Below the pieces are notes generated by a model that was given only the letters and a program-made list of their open reading frames with translations, did no database searches and was not told where the DNA came from. Both the position numbers and the translations under genes were made by a program. Source: Emticicia agri (GTDB lineage: Bacteria > Bacteroidota > Bacteroidia > Cytophagales > Spirosomataceae). From it: DNA of 64,000 nucleotides. Each line of letters begins with the position of its first letter. The stretch's first letter is position 1. This document shows positions 37,235 through 47,375 of this stretch, piece after piece. The stretch is taken from contig NZ_SEWF01000016.1 in assembly GCF_004168285.1 (NCBI RefSeq), positions 1 through 64,000 on the forward strand, read 5' to 3'.

Positions 37235-38950
37235 ATGAAAATCAGACACCGATGGCAGAAAATTACAATTGGAATCATAAGTAGCATTTTAATTCTGCTG
37301 ATTATTTTGACCATCGTTGGCTTTTTCTTTCTTAAACCCATAGTAACCAGTCGTATCGAAAAGGGGGTATCGAAAGCCACTAACAGTTTATACCGTATTT
37401 CATTTTCAGATATTACCTATAATCCCACTTTAGGCAATATTGTTATTTCTGACGTAGATTTCTTGCCCGATACGCTTATCTACAACAGGCTACACGCCAT
37501 CAAAAAAGCTCCTGACGATTTACTGAAGATTCATGTGCCCACAGTAAAACTCACAGGTGTTTATCCACTATCGGTCATTTTTACTAAAATCTTAGATATG
37601 GGGATGGTAAACATTGATAAACCCACGATTACTGTTTTGCATAAAAGCCAGCCTTATAACAAGTCCATTGATTCTGTTGAAAGAAAAACCCCTTATCAAT
37701 TGATTTCAAAGTTTGTCAAGTCATTAAAAATTGATCGGGTTTTGTTAAATGATGTTGACTTTACTTACGAAAATCAGGAGTTTAAGAAACCCAAAACAAA
37801 TGTCATTAAGAATGTCTATGTCGAAATTACCAATATTGTATTAGATTCATTATCTGATAAATCGACACAGAAAATCTATTATGCCGACGATTATACTTTC
37901 ATCATTAAAGACATTACACTGCCTGATAAAAATCAGTTGAATGATAATCTTTTCAGAAATGTCGTTTTTTCATTGAGAAACAGGCAGCTAAAAGTAGATG
38001 AATACCATTTGAAGCCAAGAGCAGATAACATGACTTTTGGTAAAATATCAGGCGGACGAGATCGTGCAGAAGTCCTATTCCAGAATATTATCATAAAAGG
38101 TATTCAACCGGAAATGCTATTTCCTGACAATAAATTGTATGCGCCTCAGATGAGTATTAAAGGAGGATTCGTAAGGGTATTTAATGATAAAAGGTATCCA
38201 AGAAAAAAACGGAACAAAGTAGGTGAATATCCTCACCAAATGTTAAAAAAGCTGGATATTAAGCTAAAAATTGACACTGTTCAGATAAGCGATGTAAAAG
38301 TTACTTATTCTGAGTTTGACCCTGAAGCCAGACTCACAGGCTATATCAGTTTTGAAAGAATAAAAGGCACAATATACAATGCCACCAATGATACCCTTCC
38401 GCTTCTGAAAAACCCTGTCTGTAGCGCAGATTTTCATACGTATTTTATGAATAAAGGAAGCCTTGATGTGCATTTTACTTTTAATACACCTTCTGAAAAG
38501 GGAGATTTTACTGTTCAAGGACAATTAGGCTATTTTGAAGGTACTTCCATTAATAAGATTACAATTGCTCTGGCTAAAGTAAGTATCCAGTCTCTTCAGA
38601 TAAGTAAATATGTGTTTAAGCTAAAAGGTGATGACAATCGGGTAACAGGTACAGGTACCTTGTATTATGATAACCTGAAAGCCACTCTTCTGAAAGTACA
38701 GGACGACCAGTTGGAAGAGAAAAAAGGAGAACCCAGAAAGCGGTTATTAGGCATATTCAAGCGAAAACCTCTGCCTACTTTTATAATCAATAATCTGATA
38801 CTAAAAGACTCTAACCCACGTAAGAGTGGCAAACTCGTCACAGGAAATGTGAATCTTACCCGTGACCCTACTAAATCATTCTGGGGAGTTGTCTGGAATG
38901 GTTTAGGCCAGTCTCTCTTTCAATGCGTTACAGGTACTGTAAAAGATTAG
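37235..38950 (+). CDS. AsmA-like inner-membrane-anchored protein
   Basis: A 571-residue protein with a single N-terminal membrane helix (about 10-34, ITIGIISSILILLIILTIVG). A long beta-rich region resembling AsmA/DUF748-type envelope proteins follows, with ISFSDITYNPTLGNIVISDV near 54-73 as the recurring strand pattern. AsmA relatives help move phospholipids across the envelope, and that role here is inference. It starts 57 bases after the GH13 gene on the same strand, so co-transcription is possible without an obvious functional link. Confidence 0.7.
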   Translation: MKIRHRWQKITIGIISSILILLIILTIVGFFFLKPIVTSRIEKGVSKATNSLYRISFSDITYNPTLGNIVISDVDFLPDTLIYNRLHAIKKAPDDLLKIHVPTVKLTGVYPLSVIFTKILDMGMVNIDKPTITVLHKSQPYNKSIDSVERKTPYQLISKFVKSLKIDRVLLNDVDFTYENQEFKKPKTNVIKNVYVEITNIVLDSLSDKSTQKIYYADDYTFIIKDITLPDKNQLNDNLFRNVVFSLRNRQLKVDEYHLKPRADNMTFGKISGGRDRAEVLFQNIIIKGIQPEMLFPDNKLYAPQMSIKGGFVRVFNDKRYPRKKRNKVGEYPHQMLKKLDIKLKIDTVQISDVKVTYSEFDPEARLTGYISFERIKGTIYNATNDTLPLLKNPVCSADFHTYFMNKGSLDVHFTFNTPSEKGDFTVQGQLGYFEGTSINKITIALAKVSIQSLQISKYVFKLKGDDNRVTGTGTLYYDNLKATLLKVQDDQLEEKKGEPRKRLLGIFKRKPLPTFIINNLILKDSNPRKSGKLVTGNVNLTRDPTKSFWGVVWNGLGQSLFQCVTGTVKD

Positions 38951-38956
38951 CAGGGG

Positions 38957-41900
38957 TTAGAATTTTACAATTTTCTTGGTAAAAACTCCTTTTTCATTAA
39001 AGATTCTAAGCAGATATATCCCCTGTTGTAAGCTACTTATATCAAGCGTTGTGGTAGCATTTGTTGTCTTAGTATTTAAAACTTGTTTACCATCCAATTG
39101 AAACAATTGTATATCCGAAAAGCTTGCGGCTTCAATAGTTAAAACGCCTTGTGTGGGATTTGGGTAGATGTTAATTTTTTCAGGTTCTGGTTCACTCTGC
39201 ATTTTTAACTTGTCTTGAGGCGTTGCTTCGTCTGAACTCTGATTAATTCTCCATATTTGTGTTCCGTAGGTATAGGTTGAGGCCACAACATATATATTAT
39301 TTTTAAAATTGAAGATACTAAACGGTTCTATTCCCTCTCTTCCTTTTACGATTTCAGGCAGATACTCAATAGAATCTTTAGTCAGGCAAACCAGTTCTTG
39401 TCCTTTCTGAAATTCATAATAAGAAAGATAGAAAGAAGTAGGTGTTTTAACTATGGTATTAGTTTTATAATACTGGTTGTTCAGTTTATACTTTTCTTCG
39501 AAAACTGAATCATGTCTTACCAAGACATAAACATTATTGTAGTCAGATATTTTCGTGACTATTATTATATCTCCTACAATTGAAACTTTCTGGTTTATCC
39601 CATCAGGTAGCATTATAAAGCGTTCATGTATGGCGCTCCACGCCCGCATTTTAGCACCTCTTTTATCTCTTATAAATATTAGTTCTTCATCTACAAGTTC
39701 AATAGATATATCATCTTCTTCCTTTATAATTTCTTTCAGTATGCCGGTTTTGAAATTGTAAAACCATAACTTCGATACTATCGAATTGTTATTATTAGTA
39801 ATGATAAAAACGCCGTTCTTTACTATTTGCAAGCTTCGTATTTTATCTCCGACAAAAACATCCTGTTTGTTGAAATCTTTATTAAATATATACAGATTGG
39901 TGTTATTAAAAAAAATCAGTTTTTCATACTGATAACTAATATTCCCCAGGAAAAAATCATACTCCTGCTTAATTATATCTGTATCTCCTGAATCTAAATC
40001 AGCTATTACCCAACCCATCTTATTGGAGATAAATAGGAATTTATTATCAATAAAAAAGCTGTTAATATCTTTATATAAAATTCTGATATGCATTAAACTA
40101 TCAATATATCTGATTTCTCTGTAGGTATCTTCTACAGTATGCAGATAGTATAATTTATTGGCGTAGGTATATAAATTCCTGACAGTTCCATTTCCCTTGA
40201 GCTTAACTGTTATATCTTCTAATTTACCATTGTTTAAGACATAAAACGAGGTGTACTCACCAAGGTCATTATGGTTGGTAACATAAATACCTGAAGTAGT
40301 AGCAAACACCTGGCATCTTGCCAGAGCAGATACATCAATTATCTTCAGTTCTTCGGTTTCTATATTAATTACCACTAGCTTCTGTACTATACTATTTTTT
40401 ATTTTATCCTTCGAATCAATCCGATATATTACCAGTTTGTCGTTGCCAGCAGGGTTTATCAAGTAATAATTAATACTTTCCAAGTGTATCAGTTGCTTTG
40501 ATCCTTCTATTGTTCCATTGGTTTTAAAGATTCTAATTTCTTTACTATCATATACAGAAAAAATAAGTGAGCGCAATAATCTCTTTTCAATACACAGTCC
40601 GGTATTATATATATCGTTGTTTTCATACTCAAAAATCAGATTAGTCTTTAAGCCATCACTTTCCCATACCTGATTTGCTTTTTTTGTCTTATTATATGTC
40701 CAGAAAAGTAGCTGATTATTGAGTGTATCCTGATAATAGAATTGTGTAATCAGGGGGTTATTCAAAGTTTGTGTTTGAAGCAGGGGTGTTTTCTTATATT
40801 GATTAATAAGATAAAGGTTATCGGAAAGTTCAAAGGTCTCCGTTTTTGTTTGAACCTGAACACGTGAATAGGAATCATTGGTAGAAGAAAAGTTCACACA
40901 GCCATATAATTGATTCTTACTGAAATCGTACAAACAATTGTAATTCCATCCATCCAATTCATAGACATCACCATTTCGGGGAGTTATTTTAACATCCCAA
41001 ATAAATTTAGACACAAGGTTCTCACTATATTTATGGGTATTTTCTTTAATGTTGTACTTATGTATCCGAAAATCATGAGTCCCTCCTTCTGCTCCATACA
41101 CAGTAGTAAAAACAAGGTTATCATTATAAAGAACCGGGTTTTGTACCTGACCAAAATAGTAAGAGAATGTAGTAGTAATAGTACTATTGGGTATGTTTAC
41201 TATTTCTATCAAAGTATTGCTTTTACTAACCTTATAAATCTGAAGATGCCCTTGAAGATATTTTATTAAATGCAGTGATTGGGCAGTGTCATTAACGAAT
41301 ATCCCGAAACCATCTGAATGGTCAGTCCAATCATACAATTGGTTTTTCTCAGGATTTTGCAGGTCTGAAATGAGAATTTTCTTTTCGCCCTGATCCCGAC
41401 CATACAAATAATAATAAAAGTGCTCCTGATATTTGATAGGCCCAGAAAAGTAAGGTTTATCTTTCAGAAGTCCTGTTACGGTTTTTACTTTACCATCATA
41501 TACTTTCAATTGTGCGTATTTAGGGGTATTGTATGAGAGATAATGAATTTTATCATCAAAAATAGTGTAATACCAGGCACTATTCTCCCATATTTTCACC
41601 TCATCTGCTTCATTCAACAACGCAAATTTTACTTCTTCGTAGAATTGTTTCCCATGTAAAACAATTAATAATTTATCCTGAACAATATGCATTGCTTTGA
41701 GCGAATCTGACTCAAATATCTTCTTTGTATTTTCTACGGTACCGTCAGTTTTCCATACTTCTCTTTTTAATTCATTATTCACCAAAAAGTAGAGTTGATT
41801 ATCATAAGAAACAAAATTACTGAACGAGTAATTAGGTTTCTCCGTATCCTTTATTAAAATGGTACCTTTCTGCGTTCCATCGAATACCCAAAGAGCAGAC

Positions 41901-42076
41901 GAATTGTATTCAGGTCTATAGGCAAGAAACACCACTTTGTCATTTACCTGCCCGCAATACTGAAAACTGCTGGGGGTTAGCATTTTCTCATTCGGAAAAT
42001 CAGTAATTTGCTGCTGCGCAAAAATTGTTTGTACAGTCAGGCAATTGTAAAAGAAAAGAAGAAAGTACCTTAGCAT
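38957..42076 (-). CDS. T9SS-secreted protein with a beta-propeller-like body
   Basis: A 1039-residue protein with signal peptide (MLRYFLLFFYNCLTVQTIFA). The body contains repeats reading ALWVFDGTQKGT, VWKTDGTVENT, VWESDGLKTN and IFKTNGTIEGS, the ELWxTDGTxxGT unit of Bacteroidota surface propellers. The C-terminus is a type A sorting domain (INIYPNPTQGVLTIEA near 968-983, ending TKKIVKF) that directs export by the type IX system and attachment to the surface. No PorSS component genes are in this window. Ligand or activity unknown. Confidence 0.88.
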   Translation of the reverse strand: MLRYFLLFFYNCLTVQTIFAQQQITDFPNEKMLTPSSFQYCGQVNDKVVFLAYRPEYNSSALWVFDGTQKGTILIKDTEKPNYSFSNFVSYDNQLYFLVNNELKREVWKTDGTVENTKKIFESDSLKAMHIVQDKLLIVLHGKQFYEEVKFALLNEADEVKIWENSAWYYTIFDDKIHYLSYNTPKYAQLKVYDGKVKTVTGLLKDKPYFSGPIKYQEHFYYYLYGRDQGEKKILISDLQNPEKNQLYDWTDHSDGFGIFVNDTAQSLHLIKYLQGHLQIYKVSKSNTLIEIVNIPNSTITTTFSYYFGQVQNPVLYNDNLVFTTVYGAEGGTHDFRIHKYNIKENTHKYSENLVSKFIWDVKITPRNGDVYELDGWNYNCLYDFSKNQLYGCVNFSSTNDSYSRVQVQTKTETFELSDNLYLINQYKKTPLLQTQTLNNPLITQFYYQDTLNNQLLFWTYNKTKKANQVWESDGLKTNLIFEYENNDIYNTGLCIEKRLLRSLIFSVYDSKEIRIFKTNGTIEGSKQLIHLESINYYLINPAGNDKLVIYRIDSKDKIKNSIVQKLVVINIETEELKIIDVSALARCQVFATTSGIYVTNHNDLGEYTSFYVLNNGKLEDITVKLKGNGTVRNLYTYANKLYYLHTVEDTYREIRYIDSLMHIRILYKDINSFFIDNKFLFISNKMGWVIADLDSGDTDIIKQEYDFFLGNISYQYEKLIFFNNTNLYIFNKDFNKQDVFVGDKIRSLQIVKNGVFIITNNNNSIVSKLWFYNFKTGILKEIIKEEDDISIELVDEELIFIRDKRGAKMRAWSAIHERFIMLPDGINQKVSIVGDIIIVTKISDYNNVYVLVRHDSVFEEKYKLNNQYYKTNTIVKTPTSFYLSYYEFQKGQELVCLTKDSIEYLPEIVKGREGIEPFSIFNFKNNIYVVASTYTYGTQIWRINQSSDEATPQDKLKMQSEPEPEKINIYPNPTQGVLTIEAASFSDIQLFQLDGKQVLNTKTTNATTTLDISSLQQGIYLLRIFNEKGVFTKKIVKF

Positions 42077-42161
42077 GGAAATTCATTTTCTTTTATGACT
42101 GAAAATCCTGCACTTAGGTTGGATATACCTTTGGTAGATTAAGACCAGATAGTTAGTTTTA

Positions 42162-42175
42162 AAGGTTTAAACCTT
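42162..42175. promoter_or_regulatory. Palindrome upstream of the Crp/Fnr-family gene
   Basis: AAGGTTTAAACCTT is a perfect 14-base palindrome ending eight bases before the TTG start. It is a plausible autoregulatory operator; Crp-type proteins bind symmetric sites. Confidence 0.4.
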
Positions 42176-42183
42176 ATTAACCA

Positions 42184-42768
42184 TTGGAAAAACTCAAACA
42201 ACAAATCCAGATACTTTTTGCCATAAGCAGCGAGGAAGCCGAGATTTTTCTATCTGAATTCAAGAGAAAAGAATTACAGAAAAACGAAGTTTTTATCGCT
42301 GAGGGAGAAATATGCCATGTAGTAGGCCTGATAGAAAAAGGATTGATGGTATGCGTTTATAACAAAGACGGCGAAGAGATAATAGATGAGTTTGGTTTTG
42401 AAAATGGCTTTATCACCAACTACTATAGTTTCCTGACACAATCACCCTCACAAAAGGAAATCCGGACGCTTGAACCGTGTATTGTACATACTATTACCAG
42501 ACAAAGTTTAGAGAAATTAGGGAATCAATATCCATTCATTGAACGAATGAGCCGGATGATGAATGAGAAGTTATTCCTGCGGGCACATGACAGGATTCAA
42601 TCTTTATTGCTTGAATCTGCACAAGAACGTTATGAAAAAATGCTTGCCCAACGACCAGACCTCGCTCAACGTATTCCACAATATATGCTTGCTTCTTATT
42701 TGCACGTAAAACCCGAAACCATCAGCCGAATCAGAAGGAAGATTAGTAAACACACTTTATTGACCTAA
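42184..42768 (+). CDS. Crp/Fnr-family transcriptional regulator
   Basis: A 194-residue regulator with a cyclic-nucleotide-binding-like domain (about 25-115; FIAEGEICHVVGLIEKGLM) and a C-terminal winged helix. The C-terminal domain reads RIPQYMLASYLHVKPETISR, then IRRKI. The cNMP pocket arginine/serine pair is not evident, so it may not bind cAMP. The start codon appears to be TTG (42184), since no ATG precedes it in frame. It precedes a DinB gene by 63 bases and may regulate it. Confidence 0.85.
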   Translation: MEKLKQQIQILFAISSEEAEIFLSEFKRKELQKNEVFIAEGEICHVVGLIEKGLMVCVYNKDGEEIIDEFGFENGFITNYYSFLTQSPSQKEIRTLEPCIVHTITRQSLEKLGNQYPFIERMSRMMNEKLFLRAHDRIQSLLLESAQERYEKMLAQRPDLAQRIPQYMLASYLHVKPETISRIRRKISKHTLLT

Positions 42769-42831
42769 GTCAATGCAAACGCCTCGTTTGAGTGAGTAAG
42801 TTTGTGTAAAAGCACATAAAACCTAAAACAA

Positions 42832-43353
42832 ATGAATCAGATTGAATTATTGGTAAAGCAAACCAGAGGAGCTTATGATTGGGCAAATAAATTAATTTAT
42901 ACGATACCTGATGAACAATGGGATATTATTCCCGAAGTAGTGGAATCAAGCATAACCTGGCAGATAGGGCATCTGGTTATCAGTTATTATTACCATACCA
43001 TTATGGTAACAGTCGGTCATCAGATGGATATATTGCAGCAAATCCCTATGAAGGACTATTCTCAGCTTTTTCATAATACCTCAGCACATGTTTCCACTGG
43101 CAAAACAAAGCCGGACGATTTAAAACAGCATCTGGAATTGATAGCGCAAAAATCAGTCAGCATTATTCAATCATTGACTCCCGATGAACTCGAAAAACCT
43201 TTAGTACCTACACCCATGCCCCACCCTATTGCCAGAACCAGATTTGAAGCCATTGACTGGAACATTAAGCATACCATGTGGCATTGTGGGCAATTAGGAA
43301 TTCTGAAACGGATTGTGCACGAGCGGTATGATTTTGGGTTGAGAAAGGCATAG
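42832..43353 (+). CDS. DinB-family protein
   Basis: A 173-residue cytosolic DinB protein: SSITWQIGHLVISYYYH holds the first His ligand and NIKHTMWHCGQLGILKRIV the other two. Such proteins bind a divalent metal and some transfer bacillithiol-type thiols. The gene lies 63 bases after the Crp/Fnr regulator. A -7-like TAAGTTTG (42797-42804) suggests a promoter of its own, though its -33 is unclear. Confidence 0.88.
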   Translation: MNQIELLVKQTRGAYDWANKLIYTIPDEQWDIIPEVVESSITWQIGHLVISYYYHTIMVTVGHQMDILQQIPMKDYSQLFHNTSAHVSTGKTKPDDLKQHLELIAQKSVSIIQSLTPDELEKPLVPTPMPHPIARTRFEAIDWNIKHTMWHCGQLGILKRIVHERYDFGLRKA

Positions 43354-43427
43354 GCTATACAAAAAACTCAATAGTAAATATAACCCAAGCAATTATTCAA
43401 TTATATTGTGCTAAAATAATCTGTGGC

Positions 43428-44084
43428 ATGTATAGAATATTTATTTTGTTGAGTTTCATTATTATTTGCTGGTCTTGTTATAAAAAAGAAAAGACTGCTG
43501 AGTCTGTGGCTAATAAGCTACAGGAATCTAAAGAGAAGAAAAAAACTTCTAAGAATCTGTTTTCTTCAATTGATTCTTCTCAACTAGCCTCATATATTCC
43601 TAAAGGATATGTATTGCTTGATTCGGCTTTGGGGGATTTAAATCGTGACCCGTATATAGATATAGTACTGGTTCTTAAACAGCCAAATGAAGAAGAAACT
43701 TCTGATATAATAGAACATCCTACGCCAAGACCTCTGTTATTATTGCTTGGTCAAGCCGATAATTCCTATAAGGTTGTTACCCGCAATGACAAGGCCGTTT
43801 TATGTTTCAGTTGTGGTGGAATGATGAGTGACCCTTTCGTACGAGTTGTGATAAAGAAAGGATATTTTTCTATTGAACATTATGGCGGAAGTGCCTGGAG
43901 ATGGGGAGTAACTACTACTTTCAAATATAATCCTCTACTTAGCGACTGGTATTTATATAAACAAGGCTATGAAAGCTTTCATGCATCTGACCCGGAAAAG
44001 ATAAAAACAACCATTGAAACAGAGAAAGATTTTGGCAAAATCGCTTTTTCTACCTATGATTCTGACAAGTTTTCTGAGAAATAA
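43428..44084 (+). CDS. Probable lipoprotein, unknown function
   Basis: A 218-residue protein whose N-terminus MYRIFILLSFIIICWSC is a likely lipoprotein signal, though CWSC is a poor lipobox. A charged linker (KEKTAESVANKLQESKEKKK) precedes a beta-rich domain with DLNRDPYIDIVLVL near 70-83, a calcium-loop-like DxNxDxxxD as seen in VCBS/FG-GAP-type repeats. An FSCGGMMSDP segment follows. Family not certain. Confidence 0.72.
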   Translation: MYRIFILLSFIIICWSCYKKEKTAESVANKLQESKEKKKTSKNLFSSIDSSQLASYIPKGYVLLDSALGDLNRDPYIDIVLVLKQPNEEETSDIIEHPTPRPLLLLLGQADNSYKVVTRNDKAVLCFSCGGMMSDPFVRVVIKKGYFSIEHYGGSAWRWGVTTTFKYNPLLSDWYLYKQGYESFHASDPEKIKTTIETEKDFGKIAFSTYDSDKFSEK

Positions 44085-44155
44085 GGCACCTGATTCTAAA
44101 GGCTAAAACATTCAAACTTATTCATGGTTATCATAGTTGAGTAAATTCTCAGACT

Positions 44156-44671
44156 ATGAATAAATTCAACTACAACTTAGATTTTAAAAAAACTGATTTC
44201 AGAAAAAACCCGGAACTCTATCGGATTGGTGTAGGTGAGCAGGGAGTTTTGCTGGTAGAGCCGTATAAGTCTGAAATACTGCCCTTATGGCGATTTAAAA
44301 CAGTAGAAGTGGCCAAGGAATCAAGCAAGGCTATTTATAAGCTATTTGAAGAATACCTGAAAGAAAAAGATTTTGTAGGAGCAGATATGGCTCGCAAATA
44401 CCTGCAAATGGGTTTTACCCGTGCCCGTCGCTATGCCAATCATGCCAGCGGACAAAAATATGCTCAGGAAACGCCAAGAGAAGAAGCGGTCGAATATCCG
44501 TATTCAAGTGGCAGCAAGTTTAAGGATAACCCCATACTGCCCCAGGAAAAAGACGCTCTAACCAACGAAAAAGCACAGGCCGCACAGGTATTTAAAGAAC
44601 TCTGGTTTAAGGCCAAAGATAATGCAGAGTATAAGGCTTTGAAGAAGTGGTTTCGGGAGAGGTATTATTAA
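44156..44671 (+). CDS. DUF4385-family protein
   Basis: A 171-residue soluble protein matching DUF4385: FRKNPELYRIGVGEQGVLLV near 17-36, then LLPLWRFKT-like and VGADMARKYLQMGFTRARRY near 75-94, and a C-terminal ALKKWFRERYY. No function is established for the family. A strong terminator follows immediately, so it is a monocistronic unit convergent with nrdA. Confidence 0.88.
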   Translation: MNKFNYNLDFKKTDFRKNPELYRIGVGEQGVLLVEPYKSEILPLWRFKTVEVAKESSKAIYKLFEEYLKEKDFVGADMARKYLQMGFTRARRYANHASGQKYAQETPREEAVEYPYSSGSKFKDNPILPQEKDALTNEKAQAAQVFKELWFKAKDNAEYKALKKWFRERYY

Positions 44672-44675
44672 TAGC

Positions 44676-44702
44676 AAAAACCACCCTTTTGGGGTGGTTT
44701 TT
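44676..44702. terminator. Terminator of the DUF4385 gene
   Basis: An 11-bp stem (AAAAACCACCC / GGGTGGTTTTT), five-base loop and T tract lie five bases after the stop codon. The A-rich arm means it could also act on the convergent nrdA transcript. Confidence 0.85.
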
Positions 44703-44738
44703 TCGTGAAAGATTAAGAAAGAAAGAAAGTCGGAATCC

Positions 44739-47210
44739 CTATGAGCCACACATCTCGCAACCTTCAGGGTCGTCGAGTGAGCATTGCATGGCAGCGTATT
44801 GATACTCTTCATCACTATTAAAAGTTGCGGCAGATGCTACTTTTGCCGTTTGTTCTTCGGCATATTTAGCATAATCTAATGGTTTTTCTTCTACGGTTGT
44901 AACGGCCGGTACTACCTCTGCAATCGCTTGTCTGTCTACTGTAAATTTCACAGCATCAGTAGCGGCTTTGGTGCGTAGGTAATACATACCGGTTTTCAAA
45001 CCTGCTTTCCATGCGTAGAAGTGCATAGAAGTAAGTTTACCGAAGTTAGCATTTTCCATGAAGATATTTAAAGACTGACTCTGGCAGATGTAAGCGCCAC
45101 GGTCAGCAGCCATATCAATAATAGTTTTTTGCTTGATTTCCCAGGCAGTTTTGTAAATATCTTTCAAATTCTGCGGGATTTCAGGAATAGCCTGTACCGA
45201 GCCATTGGCAGCAATCAACTTGTTTTTCATGGTATCGTTCCAAAGACCAATTTTTACCAAGTCTTTTAACAAATGTTTGTTTACTACCACAAACTCACCC
45301 GACAATACACGGCGGGTATAGATGTTTGAAGTATAAGGCTCAAAACATTCGTTGTTGCCCAATATCTGGCTGGTTGATGCCGTTGGCATCGGAGCCACCA
45401 AAAGCGAGTTACGCACACCATTCTGCTGCACTTTCTCGCGAAGTTCTTCCCAGTTCCAACGACCTGAGTCAGGTGAAACACCCCACATGTCGAACTGGAA
45501 GATACCTTTTGAGATAGGAGAACCCTCCCATGTAGCATAAGGTCCTTCTTTCACTGCCAACTCCATCGATGCTTCCATAGCAGCATAGTAGATAGTCTCA
45601 AAAATATCTTTATTCAATCGACGGGCTTCGTCAGACTCAAAAGGCATTCTTAACACAATCAGCGCATCAGCTAATCCTTGTACACCCAAACCAATCGGAC
45701 GGTGACGAAGATTGCTTTTTTCTGCTTCCGGAACAGGATAGTAGTTGACATCAATTACTTTATTGAGGTTACGGGTAATTACCTTCGTAACTTCGTATAA
45801 TTTCTGATGGTCAAATTTCAAAAAGCCCGATTTAGCATCTTTTACAATGTATTTTGGTAATGCAATAGATGCCAGGTTACAAACAGCTACTTCGTCTGGT
45901 GCTGTGTACTCAATAATTTCAGTACATAGATTTGACGACTTGATTGTACCTAAGTTCTTTTGATTTGATTTCTGATTAGCCGCATCTTTGTAGAGCATGT
46001 ATGGTGTACCTGTTTCTACCTGCGACTCCATGATGGCAAACCACAAGTCCTGAGCTTTAATGGTTTTACGAGCTTTACCTTCGGTCTCGTATTTTTGATA
46101 TAATCTTTCAAATTCTTCTCCGTAACATTCTGACAGACCCGGCGCTTCGTTAGGGCAGAACAACGACCATGTATCGTTGGCCTCAACGCGTTTCATAAAT
46201 AAGTCAGAAATCCAGAGAGCGTAGAACAAATCGCGAGCACGTAGTTCTTCCTTTCCATGATTTTTCTTTAACTCTAAAAACTCAAAAATATCGGCATGCC
46301 ACGGTTCAATGTAGATAGCAAATGAACCTTTGCGTTTGCCACCGCCTTGGTCAACATAACGGGCAGTATCATTGAAAACTCGCAACATAGGCACAATACC
46401 ATTAGATGTGCCGTTAGTACCTTTAATGTAAGAACCTGTTGCACGAACATTATGGATTGCCAGACCGATTCCACCAGCCGATTGTGAAATCTGAGCAGTT
46501 TGGCGAAGCGTATCATAAATACCCGTAATGCTGTCATCTTTCATCGTCAATAAGAAACACGACGAAAGTTGAGGTTTAGGTGTACCTGCATTAAATAATG
46601 TAGGCGTGGCATGTGTAAACCAACGTTCAGAAAGCAATTCGTAAGTCTCAAGCACGCGGTCAATATCATCGCCATGAATACCCACAGCCACACGCATCAA
46701 CATGTGTTGCGGACGTTCAACGATTTTGCCATTGAGCTTAAGTAAATACGATTTTTCAAGGGTTTTGTAACCAAAATAGTCATAACCAAAGTCTCTGTCG
46801 TAAATAATAGCAGAATCAAGCGTGGCTGCGTGTTTCTGAATTACTTTCCATGTTTCTTTGGCAATTAATGACGCATTTTGAGCTGTTTTAGGGTCAACAT
46901 ACTGATACAGCATTTTCATTGTCCCTGAAAAAGACTTCAAAGTGTTTTTGTGGAGATTAGAAATAGCAATCCGGGCAGCTAAAATAGCATAATCAGGGTG
47001 CTTGGTGGTCATCGAAGCGGCGGTTTCCGCAGCAAGGTTATCTAATTCTGAGGTACTAACTCCATCATAAATACCTGCTACAACTTTCATGGCTACTTCA
47101 ACGGGTTGGACAAATGCCGGCTCAAGGCCATAGCATAAACGCTCAATACGAGCAGTAATTTTGTCGAACTTCACCGACTCGCGGCGTCCGTCTCGTTTGA
47201 TTACATACAT
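44739..47210 (-). CDS. nrdA: Class Ia ribonucleoside-diphosphate reductase, alpha subunit
   Basis: The 823-residue large subunit reduces ribonucleoside diphosphates to deoxyribonucleotides. It has an N-terminal ATP-cone (about 1-90; [18 protein letters not shown]), so allosteric control by dATP is expected. The catalytic site includes SSCFLL, NLCTEI and VCNLAS (the three active-site cysteines), and a C-terminal thiol pair CEMCGS shuttles electrons to the active site. No nrdB or other partner gene lies in the window, so the radical-generating subunit is encoded elsewhere. The 519-bp gap upstream holds DnaA boxes and several inverted repeats that may regulate it. Confidence 0.95.
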   Translation of the reverse strand: MYVIKRDGRRESVKFDKITARIERLCYGLEPAFVQPVEVAMKVVAGIYDGVSTSELDNLAAETAASMTTKHPDYAILAARIAISNLHKNTLKSFSGTMKMLYQYVDPKTAQNASLIAKETWKVIQKHAATLDSAIIYDRDFGYDYFGYKTLEKSYLLKLNGKIVERPQHMLMRVAVGIHGDDIDRVLETYELLSERWFTHATPTLFNAGTPKPQLSSCFLLTMKDDSITGIYDTLRQTAQISQSAGGIGLAIHNVRATGSYIKGTNGTSNGIVPMLRVFNDTARYVDQGGGKRKGSFAIYIEPWHADIFEFLELKKNHGKEELRARDLFYALWISDLFMKRVEANDTWSLFCPNEAPGLSECYGEEFERLYQKYETEGKARKTIKAQDLWFAIMESQVETGTPYMLYKDAANQKSNQKNLGTIKSSNLCTEIIEYTAPDEVAVCNLASIALPKYIVKDAKSGFLKFDHQKLYEVTKVITRNLNKVIDVNYYPVPEAEKSNLRHRPIGLGVQGLADALIVLRMPFESDEARRLNKDIFETIYYAAMEASMELAVKEGPYATWEGSPISKGIFQFDMWGVSPDSGRWNWEELREKVQQNGVRNSLLVAPMPTASTSQILGNNECFEPYTSNIYTRRVLSGEFVVVNKHLLKDLVKIGLWNDTMKNKLIAANGSVQAIPEIPQNLKDIYKTAWEIKQKTIIDMAADRGAYICQSQSLNIFMENANFGKLTSMHFYAWKAGLKTGMYYLRTKAATDAVKFTVDRQAIAEVVPAVTTVEEKPLDYAKYAEEQTAKVASAATFNSDEEYQYAAMQCSLDDPEGCEMCGS

Positions 47211-47252
47211 AAGGCAGTCAGTAAGGGGTTTGGATTCGAAAAAATATTTTTT

Positions 47253-47272
47253 AGACCACGCACGTATGGTCT
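47253..47272 (-). promoter_or_regulatory. Hairpin near the nrdA start
   Basis: AGACCA / TGGTCT with an eight-base loop lies 43 to 62 bases before the nrdA ATG and could fold in its leader RNA or serve as an operator. Confidence 0.4.
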
Positions 47273-47318
47273 GTACTTAGTTTCAATATACAGCAACATA
47301 AAATTATTTATAGTTATG

Positions 47319-47333
47319 GTGACCGCCAGTCAC
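47319..47333. promoter_or_regulatory. Palindromic operator candidate upstream of nrdA
   Basis: GTGAC-CGCCA-GTCAC, with five-base arms around a five-base centre, is GC-rich within an AT-rich region, which makes it stand out as a protein-binding site. Confidence 0.4.
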
Positions 47334-47375
47334 TTTTTGGGTTTAATTTTTTGGGTTGTAAAGCAGTCAGAACTC

